From the NCBI GenBank assembly GCA_945861885.1, contig CAMAVR010000018.1, positions 1-55,157 of the forward strand: 55,157 nt of DNA, in the 5' to 3' direction. Each line of letters begins with the position of its first letter. The first letter of the stretch is position 1. Position numbers and translations under genes: made by a program. The notes beneath the pieces were generated by a model, which was not told the DNA's origin, ran no database searches, and worked only from the letters and a program-made list of their open reading frames with translations. Below, in pieces: positions 41,714-51,209 of the stretch. This DNA is from Nannocystis exedens. GTDB lineage: Bacteria; Myxococcota_A; Polyangia; Polyangiales; Polyangiaceae.

Positions 41714-44151
41714 CTTCGCGCTCGTTTGTTCGGTGGACGCTAAAGCACGGTGTCGCGCTTTGGGTGATCGCGCTCCTCCTGGCAGTCCCTGCCATGTGGC
41801 GCACGGGAGCGCTGTACATGCATCTCAAGAGCGATGTCGAAGCGCTCCTCCCTCGCGAGTCGGAGAGCGTGAAGGCGATCGAAGAGCTGCGCGCCCGGAT
41901 GGACGGGCTCATGTACTTGGGCGTGATCGTTGACGTCGGCAAGCCTGAAAATATTCAGAACGGCGAGCGATTCCTGGACGATTTGTCCAAACGCATCGCT
42001 ACCTACCCGCTGAATTTGGCGCGTGCGGTCCGCATCGGAACTGCGGAGGAGCAAGCGTTTCTAAAAAAGCACGCGCCGATGTACATCGACGCCGACGACC
42101 TCCGCGAAATTCGATCGAGAATCGAAAATCGCCGCGACTGGGAAGTATCGCGCGCGACCGGTTCGCTGCTCAATGACAGCGCGCCGCCTCCGCTTGAGTT
42201 CAGCGATATCGAGGCGAAATACGCAGCGAAATTGCCAAAAGAGGGCGAGCGAAGCGGCACGAATTGGCGGTGGTCGAGCGACAAATTACGAACGACGATG
42301 CTTCTGGTCGAAGTGGGCAAGAGCTTCTCATCGGGGGCAAGCTCCGCCAAAGAGTTACTCCAGCGGGTAAAGAGCGACATCGCTGAGCTCGACCCCAATC
42401 GCTACGCGCCCGGGATGTCGGTCGGTTTTTCTGGCGACGTCGCGATCAGCGTCGAAGAGACAAACGCGCTCCTTTCCGATTTGTCGGTATCGAGCATCCT
42501 TGTTGTTATTGCGGTGATCGCGGTGATCATCACGTACTTCCGGTGGGCGAGAAGCGTGGCTATTCTTCTCCCTCCGCTAATTTTGGCGACGGCGTATGCG
42601 TTTGCGCTTGCGTCGCTCCCGCCGTTTTCTGTCACCGAGCTGAATACAAATACGGCATTTTTAGGCTCAATTATCGTCGGAAACGGCGTCAACTTTGGGG
42701 TTGTGCTTCTAGCGCGTTACGTTGAAGAGCGGCGCAGAGGGAGCGATGTCGAAGAGGCGCTTGTGCAAGCGGTTCGCGGGTCGCGCCTAGGCACATGGGT
42801 TGCCGCCGTTGCGGCATGCTGCTCGTACGCATCGCTCGCCCTGACGCAATTTCGGGGGTTTCGCCAATTTGGGACGATTGGCGGTATCGGGATGCTTCTG
42901 TCGTGGGGGGCTGCATTCTTGCTGATGCCGTCACTTGTCCGCTGGCTCGACCGAGGCGGGAAAACGGCGCCGATGCGGCTCAATCATCCTCATCGCGTGA
43001 TGCGTTTTTTGACGCTGATCGTGAAGCGTTATGCCCCGGTCGTCGTGCTCATCGGCGCGGCATTGATGATCGCCGCTGGCGTTAGCGTCCACCGGTTCGA
43101 CATGTCGCATGTCGAGTACGACTTTTCGAAGTTGAGGCGAGCCGATACCTGGACGAAAGGCGAGGGGTATTGGGGGCGCAAGATGGATGCGCTCCTGGGC
43201 GGATATCTGACGCCGACGGTCATTCTCGCCGATTCCGAAGAGAAGGCGCGTGAAGTTGCAAGGCGTCTCACAGAAGCGCGCGCGAGACCGCCGCTCGCCG
43301 ACACGGTTGCGCAGGTGCGGACGATTGACGACGTTTTGCCGAGCGATCAAGCGGCAAAGCTCGAAGAGATCGCGGCGATTCGAGAGGCTATTACGCCGGC
43401 AATTCGGGAGCGCTTACCGGAAAAAGGGCGCGAGGCGATCGATCGATTCATCGGCGAAGATGAGCAGACGCTGATCGCACTCGCCGATCTGCCGCGCGCG
43501 TTCACGACGGCGCTTCGCGAAAAAAATGGCGATGTAGGGCGAGCGGTTCTCGTCTATCCGCGCCCTTCAAAGGCTCTTTGGCAAGGGCCGTCGCTCGTCG
43601 GGTATGTGTCGTCGCTTCGAACGATCGCCGGCGAATCGCGCGTTGCCGGTTCGCTGCCGCTCTCGGCCGACATTCTCTCGTCGATTCAGCATGATGGTCC
43701 GATCGCGAGCGCGGCGGCGTTTGTCGGTGTCATTCTTGTGGTGATCGCGCTGTTCCGTTTTCGGGTGACGACGGTCTACGTCATCGGCTCTCTCGCGGTC
43801 GGTATATTGTTGTTGATCGGATCGGTTAGTTGGCTCGGGATTAAGATTAACTTTGCCAATTTTATCGCGTTTCCGATCACGTTCGGCATTGGTGTCGATT
43901 ACGCGGTGAACATTGTGAGCCGGTACGATGAGGGGGGCCGCAAAGATATTTTGGCCGCCGTCAGAACGACCGGCAGCGCAGTTGGCTTGTGTTCGCTGAC
44001 GACGATTATCGGCTATTCGTCGCTGCTCCTCGCGCAAAATCGCGCGCTATTTCTTTTTGGCCTCGTCGCCGTTCTAGGTGAAATCGCCTGCCTTTCTGTC
44101 GCAGTGACGCTTCTTCCGGCTACAATTCTGATGATTAAACGGCTCGGTTGA
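41710..44151 (+). CDS. MMPL/RND-family exporter (HpnN-like)
   Basis: 813 residues from ATG 41710 (a longer frame is the shadow of pgpA). Two similar halves are visible: TM1 (WVIALLLAVPAMW), a periplasmic domain (about 50-250), a TM bundle (SSILVVIAVIAVIITYF, GNGVNFGVVLLARYVEERR), then a second periplasmic domain and TM bundle (VGVILVVIALFRF, ITFGIGVDYAVNIVSRYDE). Gly/Asp in GVDYAVN is the usual proton-relay region of MMPL transporters, which move lipids across the inner membrane. HpnN is the hopanoid example. Gene position predicts export of the inositol lipid. ATGA overlap with pgpA, TTGA at its end. Confidence 0.88.
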   Translation: MTSRSFVRWTLKHGVALWVIALLLAVPAMWRTGALYMHLKSDVEALLPRESESVKAIEELRARMDGLMYLGVIVDVGKPENIQNGERFLDDLSKRIATYPLNLARAVRIGTAEEQAFLKKHAPMYIDADDLREIRSRIENRRDWEVSRATGSLLNDSAPPPLEFSDIEAKYAAKLPKEGERSGTNWRWSSDKLRTTMLLVEVGKSFSSGASSAKELLQRVKSDIAELDPNRYAPGMSVGFSGDVAISVEETNALLSDLSVSSILVVIAVIAVIITYFRWARSVAILLPPLILATAYAFALASLPPFSVTELNTNTAFLGSIIVGNGVNFGVVLLARYVEERRRGSDVEEALVQAVRGSRLGTWVAAVAACCSYASLALTQFRGFRQFGTIGGIGMLLSWGAAFLLMPSLVRWLDRGGKTAPMRLNHPHRVMRFLTLIVKRYAPVVVLIGAALMIAAGVSVHRFDMSHVEYDFSKLRRADTWTKGEGYWGRKMDALLGGYLTPTVILADSEEKAREVARRLTEARARPPLADTVAQVRTIDDVLPSDQAAKLEEIAAIREAITPAIRERLPEKGREAIDRFIGEDEQTLIALADLPRAFTTALREKNGDVGRAVLVYPRPSKALWQGPSLVGYVSSLRTIAGESRVAGSLPLSADILSSIQHDGPIASAAAFVGVILVVIALFRFRVTTVYVIGSLAVGILLLIGSVSWLGIKINFANFIAFPITFGIGVDYAVNIVSRYDEGGRKDILAAVRTTGSAVGLCSLTTIIGYSSLLLAQNRALFLFGLVAVLGEIACLSVAVTLLPATILMIKRLG

Positions 44152-45563
44152 TCGATCATCGCTGCATGAGCGAAACGATGGCAAGTCCGTACTGCACGGG
44201 GAGTTACGCGCCGATAGCGACCGAAGGAGAGGCGCGTTGCGAGCTATTGTCAGGCGAAATACCGCGCGATCTCGACGGCCTCCTAGTGCGCAACGGCCCG
44301 AATCCAAAGTTCGCGCCGCGCGGGCGTTACCATTGGTTCGACGGCGACGGGATGCTTCATGCGGTGCGTATTCGTGATGGGCGGGCGACGTATCGCAATC
44401 GCTGGGTTAAAACGAGCGATTTGGCGCGCGAGGAGTCAGAGCAGCGCGCGCTATGGGGCGGCATTATGGATCAGGCGAGTCCGCCGGCGCGCTACAAAGA
44501 CACATCAAACACCGATGTGATTTTTCACGGCGGCGTATTGAAAACGCTTTGGTACCTCTCGGGCGTTCCGTACCGAGTCGACGCGAATTCGCTCGAGACG
44601 CTCGGGCCCGATAAGTTCCTCGGCACATACGACGGTGCTGTCGCCGCGCACGCAAAAGTCGACCCACGCAGCGGCGAACTCTTATTTTTCGACTACGGGC
44701 ACACCGCGCCGTTTATGCATTTTGGCGTGGCCGATAGCGAAGGGCGCCTTACGCATCGTGAGCCTGTGCCGCTCCCCGCAGCGCGATTGCCGCACGATCT
44801 CGCGATCACCGAAAACTACGCTATTTTGATGGATTTGCCGGTAATTTTCGATGACAAAGCGATGGCGCAGGGCCGCTGGCGTACATCGTTTCGTCGCGAT
44901 TTGCCGGCGCGATTTGCCGTGGTGTCGCGGCGCCGGCCCGATCAGCAGCGTTGGTTTGAAGCGGAGCCTTGCTACATTTATCACACGATAAACGCGTGGG
45001 AGGAGGGCGACGAAATCATCATGGTCGGCTGCAGAGTCGCCGATCCCTATCAAGCGCCGCGCCCGGAAGATGGGCCTTGGGCTGTGATGATGGCGACGCT
45101 CCGTATTCAGGCGACGCTCCACAAATGGCGGTTTAATCTCCGGACAGGCGAAACAAAAGAAGAGTCGCTCGACGATCGCAACGCCGAGTTTCCGTCGATC
45201 GATGGCCGCCTTCTCGGGCGTCGTTCGCGTTTCGCGTACAACGTCATCATCGGTTCGGAGCCGACGGTTTTTTTTGATGGCATCATCAAGTACGACACCG
45301 AGACGGGAGAGTCCGAGTCGTTGTTGTTTGGTGCGGGGCGGCGTGGGTCGGAGTCGCCGTTCGCGCCGCGTCTCGGCTCCACAGGCGAAGATGATGGCTA
45401 CATTCTTTCGTTCGTACACGACGAACGCGAAGCGCGATCGGAGCTGTGGATCATCGATGCGCATGAGCCGTCGAGAGGTGCGGTAGCGCGGCTCGGCCTC
45501 GCCAATCGCGTGCCGCTCGGATTTCATGCGAAGTGGGTCGCGGGCGATCGTCTCCCGTCGTGA
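44148..45563 (+). CDS. carotenoid oxygenase (RPE65/CCD family)
   Basis: 471 residues from TTG 44148 or 465 from ATG 44166. Seven-bladed propeller enzyme with four iron-binding His: AAHAKVDPRSGELLFF, LPHDLAITENYAILMD, YIYHTINAWEEGDEI and GFHAKWV. The opening motif GLLVRNGPNPKFAPRG and HWFDGDGMLH are textbook. It cleaves C=C bonds of carotenoids or related aromatics with oxygen. It is cytoplasmic or membrane-associated. Why it is in a lipid operon is not clear; it may make an apocarotenoid for the envelope. The stop overlaps the next start (GTGA). Confidence 0.93.
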   Translation: MIDHRCMSETMASPYCTGSYAPIATEGEARCELLSGEIPRDLDGLLVRNGPNPKFAPRGRYHWFDGDGMLHAVRIRDGRATYRNRWVKTSDLAREESEQRALWGGIMDQASPPARYKDTSNTDVIFHGGVLKTLWYLSGVPYRVDANSLETLGPDKFLGTYDGAVAAHAKVDPRSGELLFFDYGHTAPFMHFGVADSEGRLTHREPVPLPAARLPHDLAITENYAILMDLPVIFDDKAMAQGRWRTSFRRDLPARFAVVSRRRPDQQRWFEAEPCYIYHTINAWEEGDEIIMVGCRVADPYQAPRPEDGPWAVMMATLRIQATLHKWRFNLRTGETKEESLDDRNAEFPSIDGRLLGRRSRFAYNVIIGSEPTVFFDGIIKYDTETGESESLLFGAGRRGSESPFAPRLGSTGEDDGYILSFVHDEREARSELWIIDAHEPSRGAVARLGLANRVPLGFHAKWVAGDRLPS

Positions 45564-46888
45564 ATTATGTCGCAATAGCGCCCGACTATCGCCTAAAAGC
45601 TTTCGGTGTGATCGACGCTATAAAGCAGCTTGCAACCCCCTTCGCGGCCTCGCTCTTTTTCTTGACGATGTCGCACGCCTCTTTGGCCGCCGACCCATGG
45701 GCCGACAAAGACGCGCGTCGCCTTCAAACAAAAGCGATGGAGGACGACTATCTCGCCACCGATTTTGACAAAGCGCGCGCGCGCCTTCAGCAAGCAATCG
45801 TTCTATGCGGCCCGAATCGATGCCGGCCGGAGCTTCGAGGAGAGCTTCATCGCGATCTCGGCGTGGTGTTGATCGTAGGGCTCGGCGAGCGCGAGAGCGG
45901 GCGCGCACTCTTGGTCGAAGCGCTGAAAATCGATCCAACGCTCAAACTCGATCCGGACGTCAAAACGAAAGAGCTCGAGGTTGTCTGGAGCGAAGCAAAA
46001 GCGGTCGCGGCTCCAACGGTTCGGCCGTCGGCACCGCGCCCGTTCGCGCAAGCCGAGCAAGATGAATGCCCACCGGGCCTCCCCGGTTGCCGCGCATCGA
46101 GCCGCTCAGCAACGCTATCAAACGGCGCAGCCTGCAACGAGAATGCGCAATGCGGTAGCGGAAGGTGCCGCGACCATCGGTGCGAAGCAAGCGCCACGTC
46201 GGCGCCGCGCTGGTGGGTCGGCGCATCGTTTTCCGCCGACTGGACACTGATGCCGCGCGCGCTCGATGTTTGCAGACTCGGTTCCGATGCAAAGCCGATG
46301 AGTTCGTCAGGCTACACATGCACCGCAGGCGGGAGCGACTATCCGACGCGCACGTCAGACGATCAAAACAGTCGATTGGTCGACGGCAAGTCAGGGGGGA
46401 TCGCGGGGACAGGCCTAGGGTTTGGCAGCATGCGCGTGATGGTGTCGGGCGACTACGCCGTCACGGGAAATTTGCTGCTTGGAGCGCGGCTCGGCTACGT
46501 GTTCAATCGTCACGAAAGCAAAGCTGCGTTTTCGTTCCCGGTTCATCTCGAAGCGCGGGTAACCTGGCTGTTTGGCAAAGCGCCACTTTTTTCGTCAGGC
46601 TTCGCCCCCTACATTTTTATTTCAGGAGGCGCGTCCGAATTTGTCGGGAAGGTTCCCGGCGGAAATATCCATTCGACGGAGCGCGATCCAAACGGTGGTG
46701 GTAGCATTTTGCGCCCCATCGATATTTGGGCGGTCGGCGGCCCCGGTTTTGTGTCGGCAGGAGGCGGAGTTCGTTGGGCACCGACCGCACGAATCGCGTG
46801 CACACTCGGCCCGAAAGTGACACTGCCGTTTGGATACGGTTCTTGGCTAGTACTCTCTCCGGAAATAGGTCTCCAGTATGGCTTCTGA
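45560..46888 (+). CDS. outer-membrane beta-barrel protein candidate
   Basis: 442 residues from GTG 45560, which overlaps the carotenoid oxygenase stop. The signal peptide ends near SHASLAADP. Residues about 35-145 are helical, TPR-like (ARARLQQAIVLCGPN, GRALLVEALKIDPTLK). A Cys-rich EGF-like segment follows (CPPGLPGC, CNENAQCGSGRCRDHRC). From about 205 to the end there are amphipathic strands ending in LVLSPEIGLQYGF, with the terminal Phe typical of outer-membrane barrels (WWVGASFSADW, LLLGARLGYVF, VHLEARVTWLF). It may be the outer-membrane partner of the MMPL exporter. Assignment as a pore is inferred. Confidence 0.75.
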   Translation: MNYVAIAPDYRLKAFGVIDAIKQLATPFAASLFFLTMSHASLAADPWADKDARRLQTKAMEDDYLATDFDKARARLQQAIVLCGPNRCRPELRGELHRDLGVVLIVGLGERESGRALLVEALKIDPTLKLDPDVKTKELEVVWSEAKAVAAPTVRPSAPRPFAQAEQDECPPGLPGCRASSRSATLSNGAACNENAQCGSGRCRDHRCEASATSAPRWWVGASFSADWTLMPRALDVCRLGSDAKPMSSSGYTCTAGGSDYPTRTSDDQNSRLVDGKSGGIAGTGLGFGSMRVMVSGDYAVTGNLLLGARLGYVFNRHESKAAFSFPVHLEARVTWLFGKAPLFSSGFAPYIFISGGASEFVGKVPGGNIHSTERDPNGGGSILRPIDIWAVGGPGFVSAGGGVRWAPTARIACTLGPKVTLPFGYGSWLVLSPEIGLQYGF

Positions 46889-48701
46889 TCACGATACACT
46901 TCTTTCTTATTTTTCACGTCAAATTGCCGAGCGGGCGGAGTTTGTAGCGTTCCGCACAAAGCGCGAAGGGGCGTGGGCAAGCACGACTTGGGGCCAGTGG
47001 AATGCGCGGTCGAGAGCCGTCGCGCTCGACCTGATTGAGGGCGGGCTGCAAGTCGGCGATCGCGCGGCGATTCTTGCGAACACCCGCGAAGAGTGGGCCG
47101 TTGCCGATATCGCGATTTTAATGGCCGGCGCTGTGACAGTGCCTATCTACCAGACACTCGTGGCCAATCAGGTCGATTACGTACTCACCCATTCGGATGC
47201 AAAAGTGCTGTTCGTTGAAGATGTCGTTTTTCTAAAGCGGCTCGTCGACGCGAATGTAAGTCAGCTCGACAAACTGCTCCGAATTGTCGTTCTAGATGGG
47301 CGCGATGCGAGCGAACAGTTGGCGTCGTTGCCCGCTAGTGTGCGCGGCAAAATCGTCACGCTCGATGCGGCGATTAAGGCGCAAAAAGGCGCATCGGCGG
47401 CCGCAAATGCGGCGCTCGAAGAGCGGACTGCTGGCGTAAAACCCGAGACACTCGCGGCGATCGTCTACACCTCGGGGACGACGGGGAACCCAAAAGGGGT
47501 GATGTTAACGCACTCGAATTTTTGCCACGAAGTTTCGGCGGTTGCTGAAGTGCTGGCGATCGTTCCGGCTGACGAGCAGCTTCTATTTTTGCCGATGGCG
47601 CACATTTTCGGCAAGCTGCTGCTCGCCGCTCAGTTAAAGGTTGGGTACATATCGGCGTTCGCCGAGGCGGTGCCAAAAGTGCTCGACAACGCGATGGAGT
47701 TGAACCCAACAATCATCGGCTGCGTCCCTCGCATTTACGAAAAAGTGTTTGCGGTCGCGAACGATAAAGCGCGCGAAGCGGGCGGTCTAAAAGAGGCAAT
47801 TTTCAACTGGGCGACCGACGTGGGGCGGCAGATGGCGCGCGTGAGGCAGGCGCACGGTTCGCCAAGCCTGGCGCTGCAGCTGCAATTTGCGGTCGCTGAT
47901 AAGCTTGTTTTATCGAAGATTCGCGGGCGATTTGGTGCGCGTTTGCGCATCGCGGTAAGCGGCGGAGCGCCGCTCGCAAAAGAGCTGTGCGAATGGTTTC
48001 ACGGCGCGGGGATGATGGTACTCGAGGGGTACGGGCTGACGGAGACAACGGGGGCGGCAACGCTCAACACACCGTCGAACTATAAGTTTGGGTCGGTCGG
48101 AGGGGCAGTGCGCGGGGTCGAAGTGAAGATGGCCGGCGACGGCGAAGTGATGGTGCGCGGGCCGATCGTGATGAAGGGCTATTACCAGCGCGAGCAAGAG
48201 ACACGCGAAGTGCTCGACAGCGACGGGTGGTTTTGCACGGGCGACATCGGAGTGTTAGCGGCCGACGGGTCGGTCACGATCACCGACCGAAAGAAGGATA
48301 TTATCGTCACCGCCGGCGGGAAGAATGTGTCGCCGCAAAACATCGAAAATTTGCTGAAGCAGTCGCAGTGGATCAGCCAAGCGATGGTGCACGGCGACAA
48401 GCGCCCGTACTTGGTAGCGCTAGTGACGCTGAATCCAGAGGCGATCGAGCGCTTTTGCAAGAGCGCCGGCGGCGAAGTCGACAAACAAAAAATCTATGCG
48501 CACGAAGAGGTGATCGCGCTCGTCAACGCCGAGATAGAGAAAATCAACGGCCGTCTGTCAAAGTTCGAGACGATCAAAAAGATCGCCATCGTGCCAGGCG
48601 ATTTTACAATCGACGGCGGCGAGCTAACGCCAACATTGAAAGTAAAGCGAAAGGTCGTAACAGAGCGCCACTTGCAGCTGCTCGACGGGCTTTACCGGTA
48701 A
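46878..48701 (+). CDS. fadD: long-chain acyl-CoA synthetase (AMP-forming)
   Basis: 607 residues from ATG 46878, overlapping the barrel gene by 11 bases. ANL superfamily motifs: A3 YTSGTTGNPKGVMLTHSNF, A5 GYGLTETTGAATLN, A7 GWFCTGDIGVLA, A8 ITDRKKDIIVTAGGKNVSPQ and the A10 Lys region KVKRKVVTERH. Length and motifs fit long-chain acyl-CoA ligase or fatty-acyl-AMP ligase. It activates fatty acids for lipid assembly; the substrate chain length cannot be read from the sequence. It is the last gene of the run, followed by a convergent lipoprotein gene. Confidence 0.95.
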   Translation: MASDHDTLLSYFSRQIAERAEFVAFRTKREGAWASTTWGQWNARSRAVALDLIEGGLQVGDRAAILANTREEWAVADIAILMAGAVTVPIYQTLVANQVDYVLTHSDAKVLFVEDVVFLKRLVDANVSQLDKLLRIVVLDGRDASEQLASLPASVRGKIVTLDAAIKAQKGASAAANAALEERTAGVKPETLAAIVYTSGTTGNPKGVMLTHSNFCHEVSAVAEVLAIVPADEQLLFLPMAHIFGKLLLAAQLKVGYISAFAEAVPKVLDNAMELNPTIIGCVPRIYEKVFAVANDKAREAGGLKEAIFNWATDVGRQMARVRQAHGSPSLALQLQFAVADKLVLSKIRGRFGARLRIAVSGGAPLAKELCEWFHGAGMMVLEGYGLTETTGAATLNTPSNYKFGSVGGAVRGVEVKMAGDGEVMVRGPIVMKGYYQREQETREVLDSDGWFCTGDIGVLAADGSVTITDRKKDIIVTAGGKNVSPQNIENLLKQSQWISQAMVHGDKRPYLVALVTLNPEAIERFCKSAGGEVDKQKIYAHEEVIALVNAEIEKINGRLSKFETIKKIAIVPGDFTIDGGELTPTLKVKRKVVTERHLQLLDGLYR

Positions 48702-48747
48702 GAAACGCCGAGCATCGGCGCGTTGACTCGTGGGCCGCGCGGGCGGC

Positions 48748-49521
48748 CTAACGTGGGGTTGCAACGATCAGATGTTCACTCTCGACGAGCTCGGCGTCGA
48801 ACACCGCCGCGATTTCTGAAACGTATGCGCTCGTTTTCAGGTTGGTCTGAGAATATCGCTTCCCGTTCTCTCCGGCCGCCGTATGAACCCCGCTGCCGTC
48901 CCCCTCATAAATGCGAAAGTACGCTTTGCCATTTGGCTTTAGGTGGCGGCGCGCAAGCGAGATCACTTCGCGGCGTGCGTCGGCCGTTTCGATAACGTTG
49001 AGGACGCTGAAGATCGTCACCGAGTCGTAAAGGCGAGCGTTCTGACTGGAGGGGGCCGCAGCGTTGCTCGAATCGCCGAGGACCGCCTCATTGTGCCGCG
49101 CATCGCGCGCATCCGGGTCGTATACGGCATTGTTGACGCCATAGCAGGTGTTTACGTACCGACTGTTGTTGTCAAATCGACCGCCGCCAATATCAAGGTT
49201 CGTTTGGCCTTCGCGAAACTGAATATGCGGCGAATCAAACGCAGCGAAACCAACGCTCAAATCGCGCACCCATTGGCCGCCACTGTCTTGGGCGTAGCTG
49301 TAGCAGTTGGGTCGGTCGTGTGAATCGGGTGGCGGGGACGTCTCGTCACGCGGCGCTGCGGTCCACTGCATTGTGCTTATTCGGTCGCTCTCGAGCACAC
49401 AGTAGCCAAGCGCTTTGCCGTTCGTCGGGCAGACCACCAGTTCGTTCAAAAGCGCGCCAGCGGGCGGACCACCCGATCCAGTGCACGAGATCAAGAACAG
49501 CGGTGCCAATTTTCGAAGCAT
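48748..49521 (-). CDS. lipoprotein with SAM-methyltransferase-like domain
   Basis: 257 residues. The N-terminus has a lipoprotein signal with lipobox LISC, so a periplasmic location is predicted. The body resembles a class I methyltransferase family usually found in the cytoplasm: motif I NLDIGGGRFDNNSRYV, then YDPDARDARHNEAVL, SVTIFSVLNVIE, and the closing ARRHLKPNGKAYFRIYEGDG followed by SAYVSEIAAVF. A periplasmic SAM enzyme is unexpected because SAM is cytoplasmic. It may be a non-catalytic relative, or the hydrophobic N-terminus may not be a true signal. Acquired-island context is possible. Confidence 0.65.
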   Translation of the reverse strand: MLRKLAPLFLISCTGSGGPPAGALLNELVVCPTNGKALGYCVLESDRISTMQWTAAPRDETSPPPDSHDRPNCYSYAQDSGGQWVRDLSVGFAAFDSPHIQFREGQTNLDIGGGRFDNNSRYVNTCYGVNNAVYDPDARDARHNEAVLGDSSNAAAPSSQNARLYDSVTIFSVLNVIETADARREVISLARRHLKPNGKAYFRIYEGDGSGVHTAAGENGKRYSQTNLKTSAYVSEIAAVFDAELVESEHLIVATPR

Positions 49522-49911
49522 GGTGGGGCTATTTTTACATACGAAGCCGTCCGTGCAACCACGCCGGCTAAATCAGCTTTTTGCGCGTATAGAGGGGTGA
49601 AGTAGGCTTCCGGCAACAATCGAGTGTTGGTCATGCAAACCGAGCCTTAAGTGGTTGTGCGTCAGTGCGCCGCGCATTTGCACCACCGCTTTTCGAAGGC
49701 TCGCAGCGCGGTCAACTGGTCGGTGCTTACCCCCACCGACGATGGGCCCACATCGCCGAAAAACACGTATTCTGACGGGCCGATCCACTTTTCGAGAAAG
49801 CCGATGCACATTGGCTTTTCGTCTGCGGTCCGGCCCCTATTTTTCTGTATGTCCATCGTCGAATCGAGACCAATCGCACACTACTTCACGGTCGTGCCAG
49901 TCCTTTATCCG
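49522..49911. other. gap with a possible 64-aa minus-strand ORF (49662-49856)
   Basis: This 390-base gap between the lipoprotein and Fic genes holds one minus-strand frame, 49662-49856, starting ATG 49856 and encoding MDIQKNRGRTADEKPMCIGF and on to WCKCAAH. Its codons look gene-like but there is no ribosome site and no recognised family. I see no hairpin or promoter of note elsewhere. Treat as a possible small gene or fragment. Confidence 0.35.
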
Positions 49912-51078
49912 TTACCCCTCGCCAGCATCGAGGCTGGTGATCAAATCGAGGAGTCCGTCGGCCTCCCACACTCGATTGCGAACCGACTCGTTTGCCCGCG
50001 TCAGCACGCGCGCAGCTTCCAGTTCGGTGATGGCGTTCGCGATTGCTGGCTTGGTGCGCCCGGTGGCTGCGACGCCCACCGGTACAGTCAACATCGGGTA
50101 GGCCGGAAGAATCGTAATGAGCGCCCACGCTGCGGCGTCTTTTCGAGGCGGACTGCTCGTCTTCGACAACTGATTGCGCCAGCGCTCTTGCAACGCGCGG
50201 ACCTTGAAGGAGTACCGTTCGGCCAGTTGCGCAGCTTGGGCGGTTGCCACGCAAAAATGCTCAATCCATTTTTCGAGGTCCCCTTCACGATAGGCCGTCA
50301 GGCCACCGACGTAGGCGTCTTTATCGCGCGCCAAGATCACGCTGATTGGCGGGACAAATGACGGTGCCAGATGGCGCCGCCGAAGAATGATTTGCACGAG
50401 TGCGCGCCCCGTCCTGCCGTTGCCGTCGTCGAAGGGGTGAATCGTTTCAAATTGCGCATGCGCGACAGCAGCCTGCACGAGTGGAGGGAGCGTCGCGTCG
50501 TTAACAAATCGGCACAGGTCAGCCATGAGGCGTGTCACTTCTCCGGCCGGTGGTGGGACAAAGGACGCCCCACAAGGATTGTAGTTGTTTCCGCCGATCC
50601 AATTCTGACGGTTGCGAACACGACCCGCGATGCCTGAATTGGGAGCGGAGGCGAGCAACACGCGATGAACGTCGATGAGATCGCTCGGCCTGATGTCAGC
50701 GGTCTCCGCGGCTCGTTCGATCGCAAGCTGCATCGCGTCGATGTTGGCGAGGATTTCTAGCGCTTCACGGCCGACGTTTCTCCCTGTGTCTTGATTCGCT
50801 TCGGCTCTTGCAAGCTGTCGAGCGTCGATTTGCATGCCTTCGACTTTGGACGACGCAACCGATTCAGTTCGAAGCAGCAAGCGCGCAAGAGGAGCTAACT
50901 CCGAACCTGCGCTGCGGTTGAGCGCGGCGATGGCGTTTTCCGCGCTGGATACGACGCCTGCGAGATCCCCCGGCAGGGTTAGCGCCAACTGTTGGATCGG
51001 GTCAGGAATAAACACCCTATAATTGCAGGCTCGCTTGTATTTCGGGGGTGCGTATAGAGTGGGGTCGGCCGTCCTCAT
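49912..51078 (-). CDS. Fic-domain protein (AMPylator family)
   Basis: 388 residues, start ATG 51078. The core motif HPFDDGNGRTGR is intact, so it should transfer AMP (or a related nucleotide group) to Ser/Thr/Tyr of a target. An inhibitory-helix motif (S/T)xxxE(G/N) is visible near the N-terminus in SVASSKVEGMQ, which makes this a self-inhibited class II Fic protein. A Fic-DOC N-terminal domain precedes (about 20-110), and a winged-helix-like region (TVPVGVAATGRTKPAIANAI) follows. The TacA/TacT pair is divergent from it. Such genes are often in defence or toxin clusters; the target is unknown. Confidence 0.92.
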   Translation of the reverse strand: MRTADPTLYAPPKYKRACNYRVFIPDPIQQLALTLPGDLAGVVSSAENAIAALNRSAGSELAPLARLLLRTESVASSKVEGMQIDARQLARAEANQDTGRNVGREALEILANIDAMQLAIERAAETADIRPSDLIDVHRVLLASAPNSGIAGRVRNRQNWIGGNNYNPCGASFVPPPAGEVTRLMADLCRFVNDATLPPLVQAAVAHAQFETIHPFDDGNGRTGRALVQIILRRRHLAPSFVPPISVILARDKDAYVGGLTAYREGDLEKWIEHFCVATAQAAQLAERYSFKVRALQERWRNQLSKTSSPPRKDAAAWALITILPAYPMLTVPVGVAATGRTKPAIANAITELEAARVLTRANESVRNRVWEADGLLDLITSLDAGEG

Positions 51079-51209
51079 GCGCTTTTACGCGAGCCGACCG
51101 CTTGACGACATCGCTCAATCGGGTCAAAGCGGCGCTATCACCGTCGTGCAACGCATTAGGGTAGGGGCGGCAGCGCCAATCTGCTTTCGGGTAGCAAAAT
51201 TAAGCGTGT

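Noticed and set aside
49655..50101. 148-aa + frame
   Set aside because: It lies over the Fic gene and the small minus frame, with Ser/Arg-rich shadow composition.
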